From: Knufia peltigerae
Taxonomy: Eukaryota; Ascomycota; Eurotiomycetes; Chaetothyriales; Trichomeriaceae
NCBI GenBank assembly: GCA_030247855.1
Contig: JAPDRN010000034.1
Coordinates: forward strand, 124,001-188,000
Length of the DNA stretch: 64,000 nucleotides
Reading direction: 5' to 3'
The position numbers were made by a program, and so were the translations under genes. Shown here piece by piece: positions 1 to 10,600 of the stretch; positions within the stretch are counted from its first letter, which is position 1, and each line of letters starts with the position of its first letter. Below the pieces are notes generated by a model. That model worked only from the letters and a program-made list of their open reading frames with translations, made no database searches and was not told the DNA's origin.

Positions 1-1211
1 TAAGCGTTGGGCTTCGTTTATCCTTTCCAGGGGCATATATCGGCCAATACTACCAAAGGTGTGATGCGTCAAGTTGGTGCTCGCACACCGGTGGAATGTA
101 CACGTGTCCGAGTCAAAACACGCTGCGTCTGTTTCGAGGGCCCCTTCTCGACACTGCCTGCGGCTGTAATGCAAGGCGGGAGTGAAAGAGGGGGGGGGGT
201 GGAAATGCGGGAAAAGGTAACGGCAAAATGTGCCTAGCGGTCAGTCAGAGTCCCGCGGGGCTGATGAGGACATTGGTCGCTTCACGTTGGGCATCTGTAC
301 AGCAAACCAAGACAAGACTGGCTCTCCATCGGGGGTTGCTTCGCTTTTGCTTTTGTACCGACACCGTCTGCACAACCCTAGAGTACGGGGTGATTTTTTT
401 TCTCGCTTAACTTTTGGTTTTGGTTTTGGTTTTGGACATGGATGGTGGTGGTGGTGGTGGTGAATGAAACCCTCCCACCACCACGAGCACCAGTCGGCCA
501 GACATGGTTGTCTTCTTTTTTTTGGTCCTTCCAAGTTGACGAGTAGCCCAACCAACCTTGGGCTTTTTATTTTACAGAGTAGCAATGATTAAGTAGCCTG
601 AAATGACGAGTGCGAAAAACCGGGACTACTGTAACAATTTTTGTGGCGCCTAGGAATGAGTGAACAACCGCCGCCTCGGCCTGACTTTGCAGCAAAATGA
701 AGAATAGACCAACCCCGGGTCACACTTGGGCACCATCACCTGCATTATCATCAAAGATGCATCTTTTTAGGCACCTCATCGATTCGCTGCATCACATCAT
801 GATGTCAAAAGACATGACGTCCCGTGTAGGTAGTTTCGTGGCCGAGTAAGAGTACGCCCTGAACACCAGGGGGGGATAGGCGGCCCTCAAAAGACAAACG
901 CCCATGCACCTCAGCCTCATTTCAATTGATCTCGCTGGCCACTAAAGTCGTGCCACGCTCCCACTCTACACCCAGAGTGAGTTTATTCATCGAGTCAAAA
1001 GTGTCGGGCTCGTGCGGCTCTGCAGACAAAAGCCCAACCGAGCGAGCACGAGATTTTTTCGTCTCCTTCTTTGTATCAAAAAGTGAGTCGCCTGGCAGCC
1101 TTTTTTCTTCCATTTCCCCCATCTCTTCTTTCTTTCAGATCGCATCTCGCTCTCGTCGCAGATGACTTGAGATTGTGGGCGTGCCGAAGCCAAAAGTGGG
1201 CGCTTTTCAGC
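1..1211. other. Intergenic region with simple repeats
   Basis: No gene is recognised. It contains four TTTTGG units at 412-435 followed by a GGT run at about 442-462, and a G run near 191-199. The last few hundred bases probably hold the promoter and leader of the BTB-like gene downstream. Open frames here are short and low complexity. Confidence 0.6.
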
Positions 1212-2723
1212 ATGGCCATGGACGCTCAACATCGTCGGCTCTTCATCCAGTCAGTTGCCCTTCTTGTCTTGTCGTGAGGTCGTCCCTTTTCCATACCCTG
1301 ACACGATTCCAGATGGAGCCAGAGCGAGCGTGTCTCGCTATCGGTGGTCACATTTGATGGGGACACCGAGACGTTCGTTGTGCCGGGAGAGCTTCTTCGG
1401 CGGCGTTCGCGCAAGTTCCGCGAGACCTTGACATGTTACGTCTCGGGGATGCCGGTTCATGATACGTCGCTTGACATAATGAAAGACTTTTACATGTGGA
1501 CCATGTCTCCTCGGCCGCACATCGACGAGGGTGCGTCGTTTGACCAGGCGGTGAAGTTGGGCGTTTTCGCCTCAAAGTATGAAATTCCGGCGTTGAGCAA
1601 CCAGGTCACCGATGTGATTCGTAGCCACCTCGCAAGTGGCGAGTGGAAGCTGCGAGCTTCGATGGTCGACGAGATCTACGAGGCCGTACCGGTAGGCAGG
1701 CCCCTGCGTGAGGTCATCCGCACGGCACTGGGTCAACTGCCGAGATCGATCACGACCGATCCAGAAGAGCCCACGCGAGAAGAATGGGCGGCCGTGATTC
1801 TGAAACACGGGCACTTTGCGCTCGACTTCATCCAGGCAACTTCCTCAGAGTGGACAAAACAAGCTTACCTTTCGAATGTCTGTCGTTTCCACGACCACGA
1901 GGACATGGGAGCTCAGAATGTGACCCTGGCGTCTTGTGATGGGTGTCGGTACGCACAGGATGAATGCTACCCCAACTTCGAGCAAGAGGCCTTGGCTGAA
2001 CCGGCCCATGCGGAAGAAGAGATGCCATTAGAGGAGCCGGTGGAAACCGCCGAGAGTAGCGACAAGACTTACTACACTGCCGAAGAAGCAGCAGCACCGC
2101 CAGAGCCGGAGCCGGAGACAGGCCTCGAACCAATCGAAGAAGAGCCAGCATTTGCCTACGAGGAAGCATCAGAGGTTGCGTACGCCGACCACCTCGTCGA
2201 GCATCTTGCCGAACTCAAAGAGGAACCCGCACCTGCTTATGAGGAACCAGACCGTGAACCAACACCGGTACCCGTCTTCTCAGATGAGCCAGTCGATCCT
2301 GCAGCGGTAGATCCGGCACCGGAACCAGAAATGGTTGCCGCCGAACGCCAGTTCAGCTGGGTAGATGACGAGGATCCCATGTCGGAGATGAACGGTGTTC
2401 CGCCATCAGATACCAACGAAGTCGCTGTATCCGAAGTCAATGCCATGGCACCATCTGAAACCAGTGCTGTGACAACGTCGGAGTCGAACGGAAGCATCAT
2501 CTCTCACCCTCTGGTCAAGGACTTGACAGGAGCTGCTGTTCCGGAATCGGTGATTGAAGAAGTAGATACACCAGTGGCTGTGGAGGCCGCTGTCGTAGAG
2601 AATGGGGACACAGTGGGGGACAAAGGTATTCAGTCTCCTGCGGTCGAGACGGCTAATGAGTCATCTGGAAAGAAGAAAAAGAAGAAGAAGAACCGGGGAA
2701 GTAGTATTAGTCAGGCAAGATAG
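1212..2723 (+). CDS. BTB/POZ-like domain protein with acidic Pro/Glu-rich tail
   Basis: The first ~110 residues look like a degenerate BTB fold: a VTFDGDTETFVVPGELL segment followed by RSRKF resembles the BTB start (hydrophobic strand, then the helix that meets the partner subunit). The middle is rich in Glu, Pro and Ala with repeated EEPA/PEPE blocks, and the end is a run of Lys (SSGKKKKKKKNRG). BTB folds usually mediate dimerisation or Cullin-3 adaptor binding; the role of this one is unknown. The main frame has no ATG at its 5' end (it opens at 1302). A first exon 1212-1249 joined to 1313-2723 by an intron 1250-1312 (GTCAGT donor, CTGAC branch, TTCCAG acceptor) gives an ATG start and 482 residues. 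Exon 1 is inferred; exon 2 is firm. Confidence 0.6.
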
Positions 2724-3169
2724 CTTGGTCGATGGGAAAGTCGAGTGGTTTGACTTGATGGATGGTCTATGGAGATGGCGTTTGGTATTGATTCTGGTGT
2801 AGCTTCTCTTCCGGATAACTGCAAAACAATATCGTTCAGAACGCTTCTCATCATTTCATCCCATCTATATTAAAATTCGCCAAAACGCAATGCTGAATTT
2901 CGAAGAGGACAAACAGCGTGCGAAAGCAAGAACCATCGATTCGCCTTTGAAAGATAACGTATGAAAGAAGGATGTGTGTGCCTTTGTAAATCTCCATTCG
3001 TGTTCGATGTCGGAGAGAGTCGAGTTTTGTTCCTTTCTAGTAACAAGGTCGGTCGGTTGATCATCGGGAAAGTTTTGTTCAAAGGAAACCTGTAGAAGGT
3101 CGTGGCTGCCATAAAATCGTTGTGGTTCGCGATGCGTAGACTTGCAGGGCTCTCAATGCATAGCGATAG
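2724..3169. other. Spacer between convergent genes
   Basis: This is the shared 3' region of the BTB-like gene (+) and the first zinc-ribbon gene (-). It is AT-leaning and contains no coding frame I can support. Confidence 0.5.
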
Positions 3170-3472
3170 CTACTGAGTGATTTTCTGCAGCTTGCAATTG
3201 TTACACCGAGCGTATCCACAACGAGGGCAGTTCTCAGCTTTGATGTTGATAGCCCTCTTCCCGTCTTTACACTAAAGCACATCGACGGGTAACGGTCAGC
3301 TCTCTAGGTACGATGAAGACCCTCCAGACACGAGACGGTGTATAATACTGACACAACCCCATATGAACACTGCCTTGTTCCGGCTCTTTGAAGGCGGCCT
3401 TGAGCGAGTACTGTCAGTGTTATCCAACTGCACACGAATCAACGCCTCGAGACCCTGTCGTGGTGGGCGCAT
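3170..3472 (-). CDS. Small cysteine-rich zinc-ribbon-like protein, copy A
   Basis: Two exons on the minus strand: 3353-3472 and 3170-3271, with an 81-nt intron (GTCAGT donor, TTTAG acceptor). The protein is about 73 residues. Exon 1 ends in AVFIWGC and exon 2 begins CKDGK and ends KLQKITQ, so the join makes a CC pair. Exon 2 carries CPRCGYARCNNC, a pattern of paired CxxC motifs expected to bind zinc. A copy at 5379-5840 has the same exon 2 length (102 nt), the same intron phase and the same last seven residues. The arrangement fits the fungal family often labelled 'probable double zinc ribbon'. The start at 3472 is the only ATG in exon 1; the frame stays open upstream, so a further 5' exon is possible. 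Function is unknown. Confidence 0.6.
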
Positions 3473-4227
3473 ACTGACCCAAGAGTCGGCCAGCGAGACA
3501 GCGTTAATCGAGGAGACGGGGAACGAAGGGTCCAGGGCGATCGAGTGTTGGATTTGATGGCTATGTGACTCGCAGCGTCACCAGCGCACTACTCGAAAAG
3601 GGTCAACAACTTCAATTGTTCGGAGTCTCGCACTTGGGAAGGTCAGGTATTTATGCTCATGATGCCACCCTTCCCAACTGCCATACACGGTCTTGACAAC
3701 AGTGGAGTTCGAGGGCTTGCCGGGAACGTCCCTGAAGGGTGACCCATAACATGATCTCGGTAATCTTCGTTCCAAAGCACAGCGTCTGCGTGACCTCGTT
3801 CGGAGGATTCAAATGATTCGAGTTATTGGAGCTGTTGGTGTTGTACGGAATCCGTTATGTCGATCCAGTAAGGAAACATTCCCAGAAGTCCCCCCTGTGT
3901 TAGGCAAGCCCTCTAAACATCGGAGCCAAGTACCTAGTAGTAAGTACTTAGGATCAATGGGAGCCTCATGACCCGGAGGTCGAAGCGGCCGGCCGTTATT
4001 AGACCTGGCTTAGCGGAGAGAAGCTCTCGTCGACACCCATGGATACGGAGGACGGAGTAGCCCCTTCCAGCTAGTCCTTGAAATTGGCTTTCACCAGAGA
4101 CCAGGTATGGTCGTTAGTACTCAGTACAAGAACTTCCTCGTCCTATCGTTTCATTCTCATCCTACCTGTACAAAAGTTGACTACTCGCGATGGAACGTCA
4201 CCTTTCACAAGGATACACGGGTTGCAA

Positions 4228-4260
4228 AAACATCAGCCTAAACATCAGCCTAAACATCAG
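4228..4260. repeat. 12-nt minisatellite, 2.75 copies
   Basis: The unit AAACATCAGCCT is repeated perfectly in tandem at 4228-4239 and 4240-4251, with a partial third unit at 4252-4260. It lies outside recognised genes. Confidence 0.9.
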
Positions 4261-4579
4261 TGGCCGTCAAAGTATTCGAAGGGGGGACGAAGAGCACCCA
4301 AAAAGTGATTCAAAAACACACACATCTCCTGTCTAGCATCCGGTCTGGTCTGGAAAAGTCTGCGGTCCCGTGCCCGTGCTCGTGGATGATGAGATGTACG
4401 GCTGAACTCCTGGTGAATGATAGTCCAAGTCAGAAGGCGATGAGATTCCGAGGGGAGCCTTTTTCGGCCGATCGCCCGAGGTGTCCTGAGCCGTGGATTG
4501 TAGGGCGTCCTGAATTATCAATGTGTCTAAGAAGACGAGGATGCTCATGTCGTGGAATGAGTCTACTTGAGCCGTATAC

Positions 4580-4910
4580 AGGCCCTGGCCACATACTCTG
4601 TACCTTGGACGATGAACATGCTGACTGGTATGGCACCTAGGTTGAGAGCTGTTCTCGTGCCGACCACTCCTCCTGTGCGTTGTCGTGGCCAGGAAGGGCT
4701 CTACTCTAGGCTGACCATGCGGGCTGTCCAATCTTTCTTCCCTACGAACTCTTCAACTTCCTTCCTCGGCGATTCTCCCATCTTGTGTGTTCCATCCAAG
4801 ATGTGGGTATACATGACTGTTAACCCAGCTTCGACAAAGAGTCACGAGGCTTCTCGCGTTGTTTCATCTTCCTGGGGGATGTCTAAGGGTGGTTGGCCGT
4901 GGTGTCGGCA
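4580..4910 (-). pseudogene. Possible decayed coding fragment
   Basis: Read on the minus strand, one frame gives protein-like sequence with good charge and hydrophobic patterning: first PPLDIPQEDETTREAS, then after a stop LFVEAGLTVMYTHILDG and KMGESPRKEVEEFVGKKDW, then another stop, then VVGTRTALNLGAIPVSMFIV. The two stops have no plausible intron around them (candidate GT-AG pairs would be under 35 nt). I do not recognise the family. It may be a mutated gene remnant or a chance open stretch. Confidence 0.3.
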
Positions 4911-5378
4911 ATGGATATTACGCACAACAGACCATATTCAACCCAGTCTAGTTAGGCTTCCAACAATTCGACCTTCCAATTAAAGGGCGCTTAACAGAGT
5001 CCAGACTGAAAACATGTTATCTTGTGGCTTTTGGATACTTTCACAGCGAAAAGTCTAGAATATTTAGACTCGAATGTCCCTTTAGATGCCAGATGGCCAA
5101 ATATAGGCTCTATTGGGCGCCCATCAACTGGAAAGGTCGAAAAATAGATTGTCTTTTGAAAATCGTCATTCAAAATTCTCAACCACCTAAATTTATCTCT
5201 CGTCCCGACGTTCTCTAAAAAGAAGGGTATTAATCCTTGTAAGAAATAATACACAAGCGCCATATATACGGAGTACATGTCGTAATATTGTCTCCTTCTG
5301 TCTTTCTTTCTTCCTTTCTTCCTTTTCTTCTTCCGACGCGTACTTGAGAGCTCAGAGTCACGGCGTCTTCTCCTCCAA

Positions 5379-5840
5379 CTACTGCGTGATCTTTTGTAAT
5401 TTGCAGTTGTTGCACCTGGCGTGCCCACACCGTGGACACGATTCAGCTTTGATGTTGATGGCGCTTTTCCCGTCCTTACACTGAGGGCGGGGGGGAAAAT
5501 TCGAACAAAGTCAGCCTTTCAAGCACGATCAACACCGACGAGGGAAACTGGCCGGGGGGAGGGGGAGGGGGGGAATACTCACGCAGGACCAAATGAAGAC
5601 CGTTTTCCTTTTGCCTTTTGTCGGAGGGATTTGGCGGACACCGGCGCTGCTAGGATCGATGATATCGATGGGAATACGAGGAGCGAAGCCAATGTTCGAA
5701 GAATCATGATGGAAATGGTCAAGACGTTCAATAGAGGTGCGATTTGGTACGGCGACTTTGGAGCGCGTGAGGTGCGCCTGAGGTTGCCGGTCGGGGGGTC
5801 CATGAAGCTGGCTAGGCGGTGGGTCCAGGTACGTCTTCAT
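5379..5840 (-). CDS. Small cysteine-rich zinc-ribbon-like protein, copy B
   Basis: Two exons on the minus strand: 5583-5840 (86 codons, ending TVFIWSC) and 5379-5480 (33 codons plus stop). They are joined by a 102-nt intron with GTGAGT donor and CCTCAG acceptor in phase 0, giving about 119 residues. Exon 2 contains CKDGKSAINIKAE then CPRCGHARCNNC and ends KLQKITQ. It is about 85 percent identical by eye to copy A over the last 33 residues, while the N-terminal halves have diverged and differ in length. Cys and His spacing (CC, CxxCGH, CxxC) suggests a structural zinc site; no catalytic motif is visible. The start at 5840 is the upstream-most ATG in this exon. Function is unknown. Confidence 0.65.
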
Positions 5841-7678
5841 CCCGATTCAAAGGCTTAATTTTTGCCTTGTGATTATGCAATTGAAAAGTGAGAACTGAGG
5901 CCTCAAAGTGGCCACCCATATTTATGGTACTTCACAAGGTGTATGGAAAATTGGAAAATATTCAAGAGGTTGGCACTCACCAACCTCTTCACTCCCCTGA
6001 AACCTCGCAGATAGCAATTCGAGGACAATTCGTCATTGATTTAGGGCTCAATCTGTTGTGTCCCGTATCTGTGGATTGCATTCTGTACCTGATGGCTAGA
6101 AGATCTCTTGTTTTGCGGAGTAATGCATGCCGGGATCTCCGTTATACCAATCCCAGTCGCCAACTGCTAGCAACAGGGCCCCACAGCTACAATGCTTCGT
6201 TTCATTCCATACTCAACATTCACACAATCTTCTCATTTTCGTCTTCTGCTTCACCTTGGAACCTGTTTTCAACACCTTCAGCATCCACGGACATGGAGGT
6301 AACAGTAACAAAGATGTGTAATTTTTTTTCCTGTCCGCCAGCTCCTTCTGCTGGCTGTTTTTCATGCGACCCTGGAGAGGCACACTCCACGCAAAGCTGC
6401 GAGCAACCGAGCAGCATGGATAAAAACGTGCTCAGTCTTCAGCAACCAGCCTTCAACCCTCGAAAATACCTGGACAATATCGACTCGGGTTGAAAACTCG
6501 TCTGACGAGCTTCTCTGCGAGTCGCCTGTCGACATTCCCTTGGTGCACACTGTCGACGTGAGTCCGGTTTGCACGCAGACCTGGGTTGCCATCAACCCCC
6601 TCTGAAGAACTTGGCTCCTTAGAAATACTTCCACCAAACAGATCGGGAGGCCCCCCTCTCCCAAATACCCTGTTCAACGTCCTACTGTAACTCGTGGCTA
6701 AACTGGCACGAATACCTTTTTTCTTTTGCGTCATCATGGCACACCTACCACCACCACCATCATCACAAGGTCAAACCTCTCCCCTCTCGATGGCAAGACA
6801 CGGATCCTCTTCGTTTCATCATCAAGAATCACAAGCCTTTACCACCATCCAACCCCCAAAGGTTTTGCACAACGAAACCTGAGATGGGCAGGACCAATTT
6901 CTTTTTTGGTTTCAAATATTTTTTGGGCCTCTTCCAAGGCCTGGTGCTGCTGCTAGCATCGACAGATCCAGGGAGATTATTCTGCGAAACAAAGAGGCTA
7001 GCTACATTGAAGGACGCAGTGCCGAAAGATACACCCGCCTGATAAATCCAGAGAACTTAATAAGTCTGTTCCCCCCCCCCCCCCGTCCCCCGTCTCGGCG
7101 CCGCAATGGGCGAGACAGGGTCATGGCAATCTCGTAGGCGAACAAACGCTGAGACAAAAAGGGGGGTGGAAAGGCGGCGGAAAAGAACGCCGAGGCGAGG
7201 CTGGGGAATGAAGCAAAATGAGGATGGCAGGGCAAAGCCACAACGATGCGCCACAGGAGGGAGCTGAACAGGCCAACTACCTACAAGAGGTAAATGGATT
7301 TCTCAACCTTTGGCTTTCAACGCAAATGTCGAGTGCTGGAGAAAGGGGTTTCAATTCTACATCAAAAGATGACAGAGTACTCCGTATTGATATTATTATT
7401 AAAAATATCATAAGAAAGTACAGGTATCTAATGTACCTAGGTATGTGGTCACGTTCGGTGTGGGACATTGCCCAACACCCCATTTCTTGCCATCGGCCCC
7501 ATGTCCATCATATTATGGTCGTAAAAAGACTCACCAACTCCTGCCAAAGTACTGTTTGGTCCTTTGAACAAAAAACCCAGAAAAAAAAATCAAGTTTCCC
7601 GCTCCAACCTTCATCATCATAAATCGAAACAACATTATTCGATGACATATCGTTACATCCGGGGTCTTCAAGTCATCC
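5841..7678. other. Intergenic region, no recognised gene
   Basis: It contains a C14 homopolymer at 7071-7084, a TACGGAGTAC-type motif (reverse) at 7377-7386 and a TACCTAGGTA palindrome near 7433-7442. Several frames of 60-200 codons are open but lack composition or motifs typical of proteins. The first part may be promoter for zinc-ribbon copy B. Confidence 0.5.
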
Positions 7679-10600
7679 CTAAATATACACCGAGGAGAGG
7701 CCGAGTGCCTTGTCCATCTGTTCCGTACTGGCCAGGAAGTGATTCACGCTCAACCTCGCCGCACTGTTACGGTCCCCGTGTCCTTTCTTGTTCTCCTCTT
7801 CTTGTTCAAGGAATCCCGGCGAGGAAGGGGCGTCGTCGAATTGTCCACCGCTGGTCGGCGAGCTGAAGACGTCTGCTCCTTCATCCGCCGAGAGTGATCG
7901 AGGAATCGGACTCGGGACGGAAGGAGGTTGTCGCAACGCCAGGGCCGAGTCTTGAGCTCCAGAATGCCGAAGCGACGCTCTCTTCGTATTGCTCTTCTCG
8001 GCCCGGGGGACATCGTTTTCCTTGTCGTTGTTGTCGTATTCTGGAGTAGACACGACCGACGGCCGGCCGTCGACGGGTGGCAGCGCGGTCAGAGTAGGAT
8101 CTTCCACCGCGGTCTGGATCTTGCTCATCGCCATCGGTTTCGTCGTCGGTTGCGATGGCACCGAGATGGCCGGTCCAGGTTCGGAGATCATGCTGCTCAT
8201 CCGTCTGTGTTGACCCTGTCCGGGCTTGGTGACGCGTTCTTTGGCGTTGACTTTACTCAACGGCCAGCCGCTACCCGAGCTCGACTGTCTCACGTGAGTA
8301 CGGCGGGGAATCCGAGGCATGTTGCCGGTCGACATTCTCTGTGCGTATTGCTGGCTGACGACCAAGGCGTCGTCGTCGTTCTCGATCTGGTCGGGAATGT
8401 CGTCGAGGTGAGAAGAGCCCTTGATCCCTCGCGCGCGGTTCATGGGAGCGATGACTCTCACCATCATCCGCAGTTGGTCTGCTTGCCATCGGATCCTCTC
8501 CTCTTGCTTCAAGATGGTCCCGTAGTAGTCCTCGAGATTCTCGTGGAGAGTCTTGACCAAACTGATGTCGAAGCTGTTCCATCTTCTGCGCTTCGTCGGA
8601 GGACGTGACGGTCTGCTCTGAGGTGACTTGCCCCGACCAGAGCGGTTCATGCTCGGTGTCGTGGACTCGTCACTGGAGCTGCTCGGCTGGATACTGTTCT
8701 GTCTCGCGTGACGTTTGGTCTTCCGAGGAGGAGGAACACCAGAAGTGGTGGAAGACTCGACTCTCGCGACCCGGACGCTAGCGGTATTTGGCTTCGTACC
8801 ATTGGACCCTTGATGCGTCGTTACTTCTCGCAAAGTCGAAGGGCCAGCCTTGTATTGCTTGTTCTTCAGTGGGCTGCCAGGACGGCCACTCCCATTGCCG
8901 CTACCGATACTTGGACTCGGGCTCATGGCGCCGGCGCGGAACCGTGCAGTGACTGGATCGGAATCCACAACGACGAAGATATTACTCTGTCCCAGCACTT
9001 GCCCAGAACGAGATGAATTTTGTTTCTTAGATGACTGCCGGCGTGGGCTGGTCACACTGCTGAAACTATATCCGCGCGCTCGAGTAGGACTTTGCACACT
9101 GGCAACGCTACTACTACCTGGCCGAGACTTTGGCACTGCTGGAAATTGATCAAGTTGATCCACATCGACTTGTCTTTCATAAGGTGTGGGGCGGTCGAAG
9201 GATGTAGGAGGCGTGGTAGTGGTATTGGTATGTTGATGTCCAGCAGAATCGCTACTGGCTGGTCGGTTGGGTGAACTAGATGAGTTTTTGGACGTTGCAA
9301 GATCCTTCAAACGCTTTTCTTTCACTTTGTCGGCACGGGCACTGCAGATGCTTCGCCGACAAGAGCGCGATGATCTCATAGAGTTTCCGGATAGCTTCGA
9401 AGAAAGGGAGCTCGATGATGGTTGTTCGGCCAGACCCATTGCAGCGGCATCAGTACCGTGTGTTTTACCTTGAGCCGTGCTTTGCTTGAGACCTGGGTAC
9501 ATTGGCCTCACGGCGGATGGCTCAAGAACCACGTCGACCGGTGGAGCCTGGCACACTACACGGATAGACGACCGAGACAAGACCACAGGCATCGCCGAAG
9601 CTTGTCCTTTCCGAGGGCGTCGGCCACCACGGCCACTGTCAACGCTGTGTCGTGGACTCTGCTCTAGGAATGCATCTGGAGGCAACGCTGGTAACGGTCG
9701 TTCTGGCGGTATACTTGGAGGCCCACGTTGCCCTGACTCAGAGCTCAAGGATGGAATCTTCTCCAGTGTTGTCTTGGTTTTGGTAGGCTCTCCGTAGTGG
9801 ACCTGGGCTTCGATCTTTGCGAGGGTATCAACGCTCATGGTTGTCCTTAATGTACGGCCAGCGGTAGAAGAGCCCGAAGGTATTCGAAGGAATGACCGAT
9901 CAATGATAGGCCGGCGAGTGGTCGTCCTAGTCCTCGTAGGCTGACCAGAACCTGAAGAGGGTTGACCTTTCACCGCTGATGGGTTAGGGTTGGACTTTGA
10001 TCGTGCCAGCTGGAATATATTTGTAAAGTTCGCCACCGCCTTGCTGGAGACACTGGTAGTTATCTGGGGTCGTTGTTTACGTTCAACCAACTCATCTGTT
10101 GGTGGAAGGTTGGTTAGCGCGTCCTTTATGGAGATGGACTGTTGCGACTTGGGTCGGCGACTTGCTGCTGCGAGCACATCTTGAGATCCAACTGCCGAAA
10201 ACATGGGCAATAAGAAGTCGTGGTCAAAATCCATGCTGCGCAAGAGCTCTTGACATTCAGAGGAGAATTTGTTGTCCTTTTCAGGATCGTGAAGAGATGG
10301 AATTGGGGATGGGATTCGTGGCTGACGTCCTCTCTGTGTCTCATGTGCAACTCGCTTGCCCCGGTGTTCCGTGGGCAACAGTGGCAGCTGCTTCGAGGTG
10401 ATTGACGGGCCTCTCGACCTTGCCGGCACGGCGACTCGTGTTGAGGTTGGAACTCCAGCTCTGTCTGCGATCCGCTGAAACTTGACCTCGCGTTGCTTCG
10501 TTGGCGTGACCTTGCGCCCACGAGAGCGCGATCTGCGCCACTTTTTGGAAGTTGTACTCGTGACTGCAGACGCGCCTGCCTTAGTAGCGGGCAAGCATGG

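Larger units (their letters stand above)
3473..5378. other. Gene-poor spacer with decayed coding-like DNA
   Basis: This lies between the two zinc-ribbon copies. It holds a 12-nt minisatellite (4228-4260), a coding-like but stop-interrupted stretch on the minus strand (about 4580-4910, listed separately) and an AT-rich block at about 5000-5280. One TACGGAGTAC motif occurs at 5267-5276. No intact gene is supported. Confidence 0.5.

Noticed and set aside
4567..4983. 138-codon plus-strand frame
   Set aside because: It is antisense to the minus-strand coding-like remnant and reads as a shadow of it.
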